This document shows positions 1-8,984 of a DNA stretch of 64,000 nucleotides, piece after piece (position 1 is the stretch's first letter; every line of letters starts with the position of its first letter). The stretch comes from Brevundimonas sp. SORGH_AS_0993 (GTDB taxonomy: Bacteria; Pseudomonadota; Alphaproteobacteria; Caulobacterales; Caulobacteraceae). The position numbers and the translations under genes are program-made. The stretch covers positions 5,001 to 69,000 of the forward strand of contig NZ_JAUTAH010000001.1 of NCBI RefSeq assembly GCF_030818545.1, given 5' to 3'. The notes beneath the pieces are model-generated. The model did no database searches. It was not told where the DNA came from and saw only the letters and a program-made list of their open reading frames with translations.

Positions 1-537
<537 letters not shown>

Positions 538-621
538 TTTCTCAGCAAAACTCATTCGATGATCGTTCAGACCCGAACGATCCAGACAATGTCTTCTCTT
601 CATTCCGCTGTCCGCCTCGTT

Positions 622-739
622 GACCTGGTGGCTATGTCGGAGGTTCCCCACCCGATCCCATTCCGAACTCGGTCGTTAAGCCCTCCAGAGCCAATGGTAC
701 TTCGTCTTAAGGCGCGGGAGAGTAGGTCGCCGCCGGGTC
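622..739 (+). rRNA. 5S ribosomal RNA
   Basis: The 5' GACCTGGTGG and 3' CCGCCGGGTC ends pair to form helix I. The internal CCGATCCCATTCCGAACTCGG block is the conserved 5S loop region. It lies ~85 bp after the 23S end in the usual 23S-5S order. Ends were set from the terminal pairing. Confidence 0.96.
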
Positions 740-826
740 TACCAGGCGGACAACGAAATGAAGACCAATACAGCCGATACACTCGGCCTTCTCGAACGCA
801 CTCTTCCTTCCGATCCACCCCTTCGA

Positions 827-903
<77 letters not shown>

Positions 904-910
904 CCGACAC

Positions 911-944
911 CGACACCCCCGCCGCGTAAGCGACGGGGGTGTCG
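911..944 (+). terminator. rRNA operon terminator hairpin
   Basis: CGACACCCCC pairs with GGGGGTGTCG around a short GC-rich inner stem and GTAA loop, starting 8 bp after the tRNA. The hairpin is followed by a short T-containing stretch (ACGTTT). Position and stem strength fit termination of the rrn transcript. Confidence 0.75.
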
Positions 945-977
945 ACGTTTCTGGACCACACACAGTCCAGAAACGTC
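944..977. repeat. perfect 13-bp inverted repeat after rrn terminator
   Basis: GACGTTTCTGGAC (944-956) and its exact reverse complement (965-977) flank an 8-base CA-rich loop. It directly abuts the preceding hairpin, so the rrn transcript meets two hairpins in series. It may be a backup terminator or an anti-readthrough structure; the function is inferred. Confidence 0.65.
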
Positions 978-1033
978 AGCAACAACCGCGCTTCGCCCAG
1001 GCCCCTCGCCGCGAAATCGACGCGCTGAAAAAT

Positions 1034-1355
1034 CTAGACCGACAGCTCTCGCCAGGTCTTGCCGGCGGCGCCCTGATAGTTGGTGGCGTGATAGACGCCG
1101 CGCGCCACGGCGCGGGCCAGGACGTCGGCGGCGACGTTGCCCAGCTGGGCAACCGCGACCTGGCGCAGCGCCGGGTTGTCGATCTGTTTCTTGCCGGTGG
1201 ACAGGCAGAACAGGGTGTCGCCGTCGAAGGGGGCGTGGCTGGGGCGAATGGCGCGGGCCATGCCGTCCTGGGCCATGATGGCCATGCGCTGGCATTCCAC
1301 CCGCGTCAGGGCCACGTCGGTGGCGATGCAGGCGATGGTCGTGTTCTCGCGCGGA
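1034..1355 (-). pseudogene. P1-family peptidase (DmpA/BapA-like), C-terminal remnant
   Basis: The reverse strand encodes ~107 residues matching the C-terminal part of P1-family (DmpA-like L-aminopeptidase/D-esterase) enzymes. It includes the NTTIACIATDVALT block, which in this family begins near the self-cleavage site, and the PFDGDTLFCLSTG block. The open frame ends normally at 1034. Upstream, homology stops at about 1355, where transposase sequence begins, and I saw no N-terminal half elsewhere in the window. This is a truncated, presumably inactive gene. Confidence 0.75.
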
Positions 1356-1521
1356 TCGACCCGGCGATCTACCGCCAGCGCAACCAGGTCGAGCGCTTCT
1401 TCTGCAAGCTCAAGCACTTCAGACGGGTCGCAACGCGCTTCGACAAACTCGCAAGGAACTTCTTGGCAGCCGTCTTGCTCGCATCAACCCGGTTGTGGCT
1501 CAGAGCTTATGAGTCCACGAC
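1356..1521 (+). mobile_element. IS5-family element, 3' remnant
   Basis: The plus strand encodes about 55 residues of the C-terminal end of an IS5-family DDE transposase (QVERFFCKLKHFRRVATRFD, carrying the catalytic E and the R-K region). The ending TATGAGTCCACGACC resembles the right terminus of the neighbouring element. Only ~165 bp remain. Its left boundary coincides with the break in the peptidase gene, so it probably caused or accompanied that truncation. Confidence 0.8.
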
Positions 1522-2356
1522 CTAGGGTCCGTACCCAATTGAGTTGATTGATCTGCTGTGATTCAAGCTTCTGAAGAGGCTTTGACATGGCGGATCACTT
1601 TTGGCTCTCGGACGCCCAGTGGGCGGTGATCGAGCCGCACATGCCCAAGGTCTACACGGGCAAGCGCCGGGTGGATGATCGTCGGGTGATCTCGGGGATC
1701 GTGCATCGGCTGCGCGAGGGCTGTCCCTGGCGGGCGCTTCCGGATGTCTATGGGCCGTACACAACGGTGTTCAATCGCTATAACCGCTGGAGCAAGCGGG
1801 GCCTGTGGCAGCGGATCCTGACGGCGCTGAACGCAGAGGCCGATCCGCCGGTCGTGGCGATGATCGACTCGACCTCGGTCAAGGCGCACCGCTCGGCGGC
1901 GGGCGCAAAAGGGGGGGCGCGTTCCAGGCCATAGGCCGTTCGCGCGGCGGCCGCACCACCAAGGTCCATCTGCTGGTGGATGAGGCCGGGCGGCCCCGTG
2001 TGCTCCAGCTCTCGCCCGGCCAGGCGTCCGACATCGTCGCGGCCCCCGACCTGATCCTCGCCGCCCGACCCAGCCAGAGCCTGTTGGCCGACCGCGCCTA
2101 GACCGCGACGCCCTGCGCCGCCTGCTCAGCGAACGCGGCACGACCCCGGTGATCCCCAACACGATCAACCGCGTGAACCGACACCCCTTCGACCCCGCCG
2201 CCTACAAGCTCCGCAACGCCGTCGAACGCGCCTTCTGCCGCCTCAAGGACTTCCGCGCCGTCGCCACCCGATACGACAAGACCGCCAGAAACTATCTCGC
2301 CGGGCTATGCCTCGTCGCCGCCATCACCCTATGGACCAAATGAGTCCGGACCCTAG
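1522..2356 (+). mobile_element. IS5-family (IS427-like) insertion sequence
   Basis: This ~830-bp element is bounded by imperfect inverted repeats (left CTAGGGTCCGTACCC, right GAGTCCGGACCCTAG). CTAG is present at both outer edges (1522-1525 and 2353-2356), fitting a TA/CTAG target preference. It contains one transposase in two frames. It abuts the preceding IS5 remnant at the shared CTAG, so two related elements are arranged end to end. Confidence 0.87.
1587..2343 (+). pseudogene. IS5-family transposase, frameshifted
   Basis: The first frame (1587-1934) holds the N-terminal DUF4096-like domain and the first catalytic Asp (MIDSTSVKAH). A -1 shift at the A4G7 run (1907-1917) continues the protein, and such a shift is commonly programmed in IS427-group elements. 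A second break is not normal: at 2099-2101 the expected ADRAYD motif becomes ADRA-stop because one base is missing. The C-terminal part, with the catalytic Glu in NAVERAFCRLKDFR, continues in the third frame to 2343. The element is probably not autonomous. Confidence 0.85.
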
Positions 2357-2542
2357 ATCGATGTGTCATCCCATGCTGCCGGGCCAGCCGCTGGGGGGGC
2401 TCGCCGAAGATTGGTGTCGCTGCCCAGTGGCAAAGGAGGAGCCGGTCTATGCCGTCGCATCGGCGGATTTTGGCGCCGGACGCTTCAACCTAGCCTTCTT
2501 TCGAAGGAGGGAAACCCTGGGTTTCTCGAGCACTCCAAGGCC
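2357..2542. other. intergenic region with small hairpins
   Basis: No gene is supported here. Two small palindromes lie near the right end: CCTTC/GAAGG at 2494-2507 and GAAACCC/GGGTTTC at 2511-2525. They sit just beyond the stop of the leftward monooxygenase gene and could end that operon, but no T-run follows on either strand. Confidence 0.4.
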
Positions 2543-3847
2543 TTAGATTCCTAAATGCTCTGCAAAATTCCCGCCGCGATAGTCAGCGTCAAAAAGGCCG
2601 TCCTCGATCAGGTGCGGCATCAGGTTTTCGAACAGCAACTCCATCGATCGCGCTGACCCGCCAGGAAGGGCGATGAAGCCGTCGCCGGCGCCCGCTTCGA
2701 ACCACCGGGCGATTTCGCGGGCGGCGTCCTGTGGCGTGCCGACGAACAGCCAATGCGCTGACCCGGAGACTTCCGGACGCTCCAGAAGCTCGCTCACCGT
2801 CGGCGTCTCGCGTTCGATCAGTCTTCGCAACAGATCCGCATGGGTGCGGCTGCGCACGGGCCGGTTCAACTTAGACAGCATGTCCGGCGTGATCGACATG
2901 TCGGCGGGCAGGGGGCCGACATCCAGGCCCAAGTTTTCGAGAACATAGGCCTGTTTGCGCTGCAGATTTTGTCCGGCATGAGTTTGCGCATACAGGTCGC
3001 GCGCCTCCGACTCGGTGTCGCCCAGAAACAGGCTTAGCCCCGGCAAAACGCGCAGATCGTTGGGATCGCGGCCGTGAGCGTCGGCCCGCGAGCGCAGATC
3101 GGCGCGCAGATCGACGCCGGCGGCGATGTCCGGCGCGGCGGCGAAAACGCCATGGGCGACACGCGCCGCAAAATCCCGTCCCCATTCCGACGCCCCGGCC
3201 TGGAAGAGGGGAATCTTTGCGCTGGGATAGGTCGGAACGGTCAGGGGGCCTTCGACCGAGAAATGGCGGCCGCGATGATGGATCGGCCGCACCCGCTCGG
3301 CATCGGCGTAGACGCCGTTCGCGCGGTCCAGCACCAGCGCCTCGTCAGGATAGCTGGCCCACAGGGCTTGCACGACATCGGTGAACTCACGCGCCCTGGC
3401 GTATCGCTCCGCCGACGAAAGCATGGGCTGGTCGCTGAAATTGTCGCTGCCGTCCATCGAGGTCACGACGTTCCAGCCAGCGCGACCCCGGCTCAACCAG
3501 TTGAGCGACTGGATCTGCCGCGCCACTACATAGGGCGGGTAGAAGCTGGTCGAGGCGGTCGAGACAAGGCCGATACGCTGTGTCTCCTGCGCGATCGCTG
3601 TCAGGAGCAAGCTCGGATCTAGACTGCTGAACCCCGGCGCGCTGGACAGCCGTGAGGCGTCCAAAAAGAGGGAGTCGGGCCGGAACAGGAAATCCAGCTT
3701 GGCCGCCTCCGCCCGCCTAGCGATGTCGATGTAGAACTCGGCGCGATGTATGTTCTCGACGTCGCTGTCGGGGCGCCGCCAGCCTTCGCCATTCAGCCAG
3801 GTTATGGACAGCGACAGACCGATACAAAGCTTGCCCGACCGGGTCAT
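2543..3847 (-). CDS. NtaA/DmoA-family FMN-dependent monooxygenase
   Basis: This 434-residue protein is a bacterial luciferase-like (LLM) flavin monooxygenase of the NtaA/SnaA/DmoA group. The long form carries the family blocks LDFLFRPDSLF, TQRIGLVSTASTSFYPPYVVAR and SRGRAGWNVVTS. Characterised relatives use FMNH2 from a separate reductase to cleave C-N or C-S bonds, including in metal chelators (NTA, EDTA). Its start overlaps the stop of the siderophore ABC ATPase gene by 4 bp (ATGA), so it is the last gene of the FepBDGC-like operon. This suggests it acts on the imported iron chelate or its ligand; the substrate is unknown. No flavin reductase gene lies beside it. Confidence 0.87.
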   Translation of the reverse strand: MTRSGKLCIGLSLSITWLNGEGWRRPDSDVENIHRAEFYIDIARRAEAAKLDFLFRPDSLFLDASRLSSAPGFSSLDPSLLLTAIAQETQRIGLVSTASTSFYPPYVVARQIQSLNWLSRGRAGWNVVTSMDGSDNFSDQPMLSSAERYARAREFTDVVQALWASYPDEALVLDRANGVYADAERVRPIHHRGRHFSVEGPLTVPTYPSAKIPLFQAGASEWGRDFAARVAHGVFAAAPDIAAGVDLRADLRSRADAHGRDPNDLRVLPGLSLFLGDTESEARDLYAQTHAGQNLQRKQAYVLENLGLDVGPLPADMSITPDMLSKLNRPVRSRTHADLLRRLIERETPTVSELLERPEVSGSAHWLFVGTPQDAAREIARWFEAGAGDGFIALPGGSARSMELLFENLMPHLIEDGLFDADYRGGNFAEHLGI

Positions 3848-4692
3848 GAAGTCTCCGCTTGTGAAGATGAAACCGTTTGCGGCGCGACCCCGCGCCCGCT
3901 CCCCAGGGTGGGGACGATCAACGGCGTGCCGGTGACGGGATCGCGCAAGACCATGCAGGCCAGGCCGAAGACTTGGTCGATCCGCTCGGGCGTCAAAACC
4001 TTGTCCGGCGCGCCGGCGGCGACAATGGCGCCGTCTCGCATGGCGATGACATGGTCCGCGTATCGCGCCGCCTGGTTCAGGTCGTGCAACACCATCACCA
4101 GGGTCTTGCTGTGGTCGCGATTGAGGGTTCGGCAGAGTTCGAGCACCTCGAACTGGTGGGCCACGTCCAGATAGGTCGTCGGTTCGTCAAGGAGCAGGAC
4201 GGGCGTTTCCTGGGCGAGCACGAGCGCCAGCCAGACGCGTTGACGCTGACCGCCGGACAGTTCGTCGACGACACGATCAGCCAGATCGGCCACCTGCGCT
4301 TGGGCCATGGCGCGCCGCACCGCCTGATCGTCCGCCCCCGACCACTGCCGCAGCAGCGTCTGATGCGGATAACGTCCACGGGCGACCAGGTCCGCCGCCG
4401 TAACCCCATGCGGCGCGCTGGCCGACTGCGGCAGATAGGCCAGGGTGCGCGCCAGGGCCTTGGCACCATAGTCGCGGATGTCTCGACCGCCGAGGAAGAC
4501 CCGGCCGGCGCTGGGAGGCAAGAGCCGTGACAGGACGCGCAGAAGAGTCGACTTTCCGCAGGCGTTGGCGCCGATGATCACGCTGATCTGGCCCAGCGGG
4601 ATGTCCACGTCCAGATCGCGCGAGACCACGCGCCGGCCATAGGAGAGCTCAAGGGCTTGTCCGCGAAGGAGTATGTCTGCGGGGTGGGGCAT
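3844..4692 (-). CDS. fepC: iron-siderophore ABC transporter ATP-binding protein
   Basis: A 282-residue FepC/FecE/FhuC-type ATPase that energises uptake through the two upstream permeases at the inner membrane. Walker A is GANACGKST, the signature is LSGGQRQR, Walker B is VLLLDEPTTYLD and the switch His is in VLHDLNQA. The start lies 4 bp after the permease stop, and the end overlaps the monooxygenase start. The fepC symbol follows the FepB-like binding protein of the same operon; the actual siderophore is not determined. Confidence 0.93.
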   Translation of the reverse strand: MPHPADILLRGQALELSYGRRVVSRDLDVDIPLGQISVIIGANACGKSTLLRVLSRLLPPSAGRVFLGGRDIRDYGAKALARTLAYLPQSASAPHGVTAADLVARGRYPHQTLLRQWSGADDQAVRRAMAQAQVADLADRVVDELSGGQRQRVWLALVLAQETPVLLLDEPTTYLDVAHQFEVLELCRTLNRDHSKTLVMVLHDLNQAARYADHVIAMRDGAIVAAGAPDKVLTPERIDQVFGLACMVLRDPVTGTPLIVPTLGSGRGVAPQTVSSSQAETS

Positions 4693-4696
4693 CAGG

Positions 4697-5761
4697 TCAC
4701 AGCGTGCGCGATCGGCTGAGCAGCCAAAGGAAATAGACGCCGCCGATCAGGCCGGTCATGCGGCCGATCGGGAGGGTGGCGTGAAACGGCAGGGCCTGGG
4801 TGATCAGATCGGCGACAAGCACAAGGCTTCCACCCATCAGGGCCGCCGTTGCGATGGGCACGCCCCGCGACAGGCTCAGTCGCTTGGCCAACTGTGGCGC
4901 GGCGAGCGCGATGAAGGCGATCGGCCCCGCCGCGCCGGTCGCCAGGGCGGCCAGGGTCACACCGATCCCGACGGCGAACAGCCGCGTACGATCGACTGCG
5001 ATCCCAAGCTGGCGGGCGAGGTCGTCCCCCATCTCCATGATCGCAAGCCGAGGGGCCAGCGCCATGGCCAGCGGCGTGAGGATGACCACGGCCGTCATCA
5101 CCGGAACTACATGATCCCAAGTGCGGGCGTTGAGCGAACCCGCGAGCCAGAGATTGGCCAGAACCGCGCTGTCGAGCTTTCCTTGCGATAGCAGCAACCC
5201 ATTTAGCGCGGCCAGGGCGGCGCCGACGCCAATCCCGACCAGCACGAGCCGATCACCGACGATCCTGCCGCCCGTCAGAGACAAGAGATAGACGATCGCC
5301 GCCGCGGCCAGTCCGCCGCAAACCGCCGCAGACGCGATGCCCAGCGGCTGCTGCCCGACCAGCATGATCCAGGCGATGGCCCCGGTCGCCGAGCCGGTCA
5401 TGAACCCGATCACATCGGGCGAGCCGAGAGGGTTGCGCGACACCGACTGAAAGACGGCGCCGGAAACACCAAGGGCCGCCCCGACGAAGAAACCCGTCGC
5501 CGCCCTGGGCAGGCGAAGGCCCAGAATAATCCTGCGATCGCCTTCCTCTCCGCCGCCACGGAACAGGATTTCGGCGATCCGGCTCGGCGCGATCTCCATT
5601 CGCCCCAGGGTCAGCAGACCCGCGGTCAGGCCGACCGTCAGCAGAACGAGAAGCAAGGCGACCGCCATCGTTTGCGGGTGCAGACGCACAGTGATGCGGT
5701 TCGCCCTCAATACCGGTCCCACGAGGCTGGCGGTCACGCGAAATGAAGCGCGATCATGCAT
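4697..5761 (-). CDS. fepG: FecCD-family siderophore permease (FepG-like)
   Basis: A 354-residue polytopic inner-membrane protein of the FecCD family. It carries the conserved LRLPR near the N-terminus, the GVSGAVFQSVSRNPLGSPDVIGF block after the second helix, and the GPIAFIALAAPQLAKRL coupling segment. The start overlaps the upstream permease by 8 bp. As the second permease after the binding protein it is assigned to the FepG position; with FepD it would form the heterodimeric channel. Confidence 0.92.
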   Translation of the reverse strand: MHDRASFRVTASLVGPVLRANRITVRLHPQTMAVALLLVLLTVGLTAGLLTLGRMEIAPSRIAEILFRGGGEEGDRRIILGLRLPRAATGFFVGAALGVSGAVFQSVSRNPLGSPDVIGFMTGSATGAIAWIMLVGQQPLGIASAAVCGGLAAAAIVYLLSLTGGRIVGDRLVLVGIGVGAALAALNGLLLSQGKLDSAVLANLWLAGSLNARTWDHVVPVMTAVVILTPLAMALAPRLAIMEMGDDLARQLGIAVDRTRLFAVGIGVTLAALATGAAGPIAFIALAAPQLAKRLSLSRGVPIATAALMGGSLVLVADLITQALPFHATLPIGRMTGLIGGVYFLWLLSRSRTL

Positions 5762-6818
5762 GTCCCGACAGCCTTCCTTTGCGTACCAACGCGATGAAGA
5801 AGGGCGCGCCGATCAGTGCGACCATGACGCCGACATCGATTTCGCCGGACCGAACAATCAGCCGGCCAGCGCAATCGGCGGCGAGCATAAGGCCCGCGCC
5901 GGTCAACATCGCATAGACGATGAGCCAGCGATGGCGCGGCCCCACGACCGCGCGGGCGACATGGGGCGCAGCCAAGCCTAGAAAACTGATGGGGCCGGCG
6001 GCGGCGGTCGCCCCGCCGGCCAGAAGAATGACGGCCAGCGACGACATCGCCCAGACGACGGCCGGGCTCGCCCCGAGGCCCCTTGCCAGATCATCGCCCA
6101 GAACCACCGCGTCAAGATCGCGGGCGAGAGCCGCCGCGATGGCCAGACCCAGTCCGACGAGGACCGTCACCGGCGTCAGAACCTCATAACCTCGGCCTTC
6201 CAGCGATCCGACGGCCCAGTGGCGGAACCGATCAAACACCTCGGCCTCGCTGTTGACGGTGATAATCTGGGTGAGTGCGAGCAGGATCACCGACAGAGCC
6301 GATCCCGTCAGCACCAGCCGCACGGGATTAAAACGGCCCATAAGCCCGCCCAGCAGGATGACGGCGAGCCCGGCGAGCGTCGCGCCGACAAGGCCGCCAA
6401 AGATCGAGCCTGCGACGCCCAAGCCGCCGAAGCCGGCGATGGCGACTACAACTCCGGCGGCCGCGCCGGCGTTGACGCCCAGCAATCCAGGCTCGGCCAG
6501 TGGGTTTCGGGTCAAGGCCTGCATGACGACGCCCGCCGCCCCCAGCGCCGCGCCGGTCACGATGGCCACCAGAGTCCGGGGAAGGCGCAGATAGCGGATC
6601 AGCAGATGATCGCTGTTCGTGGGATCGAAGGCGACGACGGCGTTCCAGGCCGAGGCGGCGCCGATGGGGCGTGCGCCCAGCAGCAGGCTGGCCGCAGCCA
6701 CTAGGGCCAACAGAAGCAGGCCCAGTACCAAGCACAGGATCAGGCCGACGCCGGGTCCTCCCGATCTGTGAGCCCACGGGGAGCCAACAGCGCCACGTCC
6801 TGCTTGGGACGTGATCAC
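5754..6818 (-). CDS. fepD: FecCD-family siderophore permease (FepD-like)
   Basis: A 354-residue FecCD permease with the LRLPRTLVAIVTGAALGAAG and NPLAEPGLLGVNAGAA blocks and the GPISFLGLAAPHVAR coupling segment. A GTG start at 6818 overlaps the stop of the binding-protein gene by 4 bp, implying translational coupling. It is the partner of the adjacent FepG-like subunit. An alternative start further in cannot be excluded, since the first ~25 residues are not family-like. Confidence 0.92.
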   Translation of the reverse strand: MITSQAGRGAVGSPWAHRSGGPGVGLILCLVLGLLLLALVAAASLLLGARPIGAASAWNAVVAFDPTNSDHLLIRYLRLPRTLVAIVTGAALGAAGVVMQALTRNPLAEPGLLGVNAGAAAGVVVAIAGFGGLGVAGSIFGGLVGATLAGLAVILLGGLMGRFNPVRLVLTGSALSVILLALTQIITVNSEAEVFDRFRHWAVGSLEGRGYEVLTPVTVLVGLGLAIAAALARDLDAVVLGDDLARGLGASPAVVWAMSSLAVILLAGGATAAAGPISFLGLAAPHVARAVVGPRHRWLIVYAMLTGAGLMLAADCAGRLIVRSGEIDVGVMVALIGAPFFIALVRKGRLSGHA

Positions 6819-7804
6819 CGCTTGAAGGCCTTGGTCAGACCATCGACAATTTCGGTCCCGCTGTAATAGTCGATCCGAAAGGAGTTGGCGCCAAGCCCAT
6901 AGACCTGTTTCTTGCGGACAGACGGCAGGTTGGCGAGGACGGGATCGTTCAGGAAGGCGGCGGAGCGGCTATCGTCGACCCGCAACAGAAACGTCGTCTC
7001 CGCCTTCAGCTTGGTCAGGTTCTCGTACGACGACCACACGAAATCGGTGCGGGGCTCGGGCGTGCTGTGCCAGCGCGGGTCCGGATTCTCGACCATGAAA
7101 CCCATGGCTTGCAGCAACTGCCCATGCGCCCCATCGCCCGTCGCGATGGGATTGCGCGCGCCCGGCCCGTTGTAGCTGATGATGTTGACCCTGCCCGCAG
7201 GCGGAACGATCCGCGTCTTGGCGTTGGCGACATAGCGGTCGAAGTCGGCGATCCGGGCGGCGGCCTGCGCCTCGAGCCCGGTGGCCTGCCCCAGTTTGAC
7301 GGCAAGGCTTTGCCAGGTCTGGCCGCCGTAATCGAGGACGATGGTGGGGGCTATGGCCTGAAGCTCGGCGAGATGCTCGCGCGTCGAGTCCGCCCCTCCA
7401 GTGGACACCACGATCAGATCCGGCCTCACGGACTGAGCCGCCTCGAGGTCGATACTGCCTGCGGGCCAGACGTTCTCAACGCCGCGCGCGTCGGCGACGT
7501 CGGCCCATTGCGCGAAAAAGACGCCGTTGGCCGCCGATGTGCTGGCGACGACCGGCGCATCGATCGCCAGCAGGGTTCCCGTGATCGAGGTCGATGTCGA
7601 CAGGATGCGGCGCGGCTTGGCGGAAATGGCGGTGAAGGTGCCGTCGGCATTGGCGAAGCGACGAGGCCACTCGCCGCCGGTCTGCACTTCGGCCGGAGCT
7701 CCGGTCTGGGCCGGTCTTTGATTACAGGCCGCCAAGCCCAGCGCCGCCATCAAGACGATAAGCCCGAGAATCCGGATCGAGCGTGACGATCGAGCGGCAA
7801 ACAT
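6815..7804 (-). CDS. fepB: FepB-like iron-siderophore binding lipoprotein
   Basis: A 329-residue periplasmic binding protein. The ATG at 7804 is preferred over the longer frame starting at 7861: it gives a lipoprotein signal peptide with lipobox LGLAAC and has GGA 9-11 bases upstream. The body tracks E. coli FepB, with the STSTSITGTLLAIDAPV strand, a TWQSLAVKLGQATG segment, the QVYGLGANSFRIDYYS ending and a similar length. This points to a ferric catecholate-type ligand, though binding specificity cannot be read from sequence. It is the first gene of a five-gene leftward operon. Confidence 0.91.
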   Translation of the reverse strand: MFAARSSRSIRILGLIVLMAALGLAACNQRPAQTGAPAEVQTGGEWPRRFANADGTFTAISAKPRRILSTSTSITGTLLAIDAPVVASTSAANGVFFAQWADVADARGVENVWPAGSIDLEAAQSVRPDLIVVSTGGADSTREHLAELQAIAPTIVLDYGGQTWQSLAVKLGQATGLEAQAAARIADFDRYVANAKTRIVPPAGRVNIISYNGPGARNPIATGDGAHGQLLQAMGFMVENPDPRWHSTPEPRTDFVWSSYENLTKLKAETTFLLRVDDSRSAAFLNDPVLANLPSVRKKQVYGLGANSFRIDYYSGTEIVDGLTKAFKR

Positions 7805-7846
7805 GTGGTTTCCAATCGGCCGGCGCCGAACAGACGCCTTGAATTC

Positions 7847-7865
7847 GCGAGTGGTTATCATTAGC
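7847..7865 (-). promoter_or_regulatory. putative Fur box for fep operon / araC regulator
   Basis: Read on the minus strand, this 19-mer (GCTAATGATAACCACTCGC) agrees with the classical Fur consensus at 14 of 19 positions by hand count. It lies 43 bp upstream of the fepB start in the divergent promoter region. It could repress both directions when iron is sufficient. Confidence 0.55.
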
Positions 7866-7993
7866 GATTGCGGATCGGCTGGATCAACCGTCTTGGCTTT
7901 GGTCAGATCGGGAAATGCTGTCGCGAGATCGCAGCGGCGGATCCGGCGTCTCGCGCGGTGCGAGGCCCTTTAGGACGATTGAAGACCAAGCGG

Positions 7994-8974
7994 ATGCATC
8001 CCACCCCAAGCGCTGAAAGCCGGTTATCGATCTCGCAGGTGCTGGGCGAGGCTCATCGACGGTCCCTGCCGGTGCCTCGAGCGGAGGGGCACGCCGATCC
8101 GTCCACCGTCGTGACGGGAGCCTTGTGGGCGCGCGAGGTGCAGACCGGCCTGATCGTGAACACCCACGACCTCACCTATCTTTCCAACTGCGCCTTCGAC
8201 GCCGACAAGGAGCGCTCGCTCAGCTGTGGCCTTGTGCTGATCGGCGATGTGGCGCCGATCGTGCTGGACGGCTATCTCCCCGCCAGACAGGCGCTGAACC
8301 GACCGTTCGTCATGGGGTTCGGACAGTCGACCCCTTGCGGCCGCACCTGGCGGGCCGGGGCGAAAAGCAGGGGCGCGGGCTTTACCTTGACGCCCCGGTT
8401 CCTAGAACGCTTCGGCGATGTGGTGGACGAGGACGGTCTGGCCGTTCTGCACGACTATCTGCGTCCCGGATTTCACAGCACAGCGCTGCCTGCTTCGCAT
8501 CGGCTGACGCAGATCGCACACCGGCTTCTGGACAATCCCTATGGAGGGCGGCTGGGCGATCTATTCGCCGAAACCCATGCGCTGCAATTTGTGTTCGAGA
8601 CCGCAATCCTGCTCCGCGACGAGGAGCGGGCGGTTCGACGGATCGGACGCCGGAACTACCAACGCGCCAGCGAGGCCCGGGTCATCCTCGACGCCTCCCT
8701 GGCCCATCCCCCGAGTTCGCTTGAACTGGCCCGGCGGGTGGGAATCAACCTGACGACCTTGCAGGCCAGCTTCAAGGCCGCGTTCGGCACGACCCTGTTC
8801 GGCTATGTGCGCGACCGGCGTCTGGAGATGGCCCGCGAGCTGATCCTGGACCATGGCCTTGGCATAGCCGAGTCTGGCTATCGGGTCGGTTTCACCAGTC
8901 CGGCGGCCTTCACCGCGGCCTACAGGCGCCATTTCGGCCGGCCGCCTTCTGCCGAAGGCCGCGCCGGCCAGTGA
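7994..8974 (+). CDS. AraC-family regulator of the siderophore locus
   Basis: A 326-residue AraC/XylS protein. Its C-terminal ~100 residues carry two helix-turn-helix units (SSLELARRVGINLTTLQASF and GIAESGYRVGFTSPAAFTAAY). The N-terminal ~200 residues are a PchR-like sensor domain without strong motifs. The ATG at 7994 is preferred because the frame from 7868 runs through the divergent promoter. Siderophore AraC regulators such as PchR and YbtA take the ferric siderophore as co-inducer. Its place between fepB and the receptor gene supports the same role here. Confidence 0.85.
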   Translation: MHPTPSAESRLSISQVLGEAHRRSLPVPRAEGHADPSTVVTGALWAREVQTGLIVNTHDLTYLSNCAFDADKERSLSCGLVLIGDVAPIVLDGYLPARQALNRPFVMGFGQSTPCGRTWRAGAKSRGAGFTLTPRFLERFGDVVDEDGLAVLHDYLRPGFHSTALPASHRLTQIAHRLLDNPYGGRLGDLFAETHALQFVFETAILLRDEERAVRRIGRRNYQRASEARVILDASLAHPPSSLELARRVGINLTTLQASFKAAFGTTLFGYVRDRRLEMARELILDHGLGIAESGYRVGFTSPAAFTAAYRRHFGRPPSAEGRAGQ

Positions 8975-8984
8975 CGGCGGTCAC

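Noticed and set aside
2307..2546. Plus-strand ORFs after the IS5 element
   Set aside because: Low-complexity, no family resemblance, and they end in hairpins facing the monooxygenase stop.
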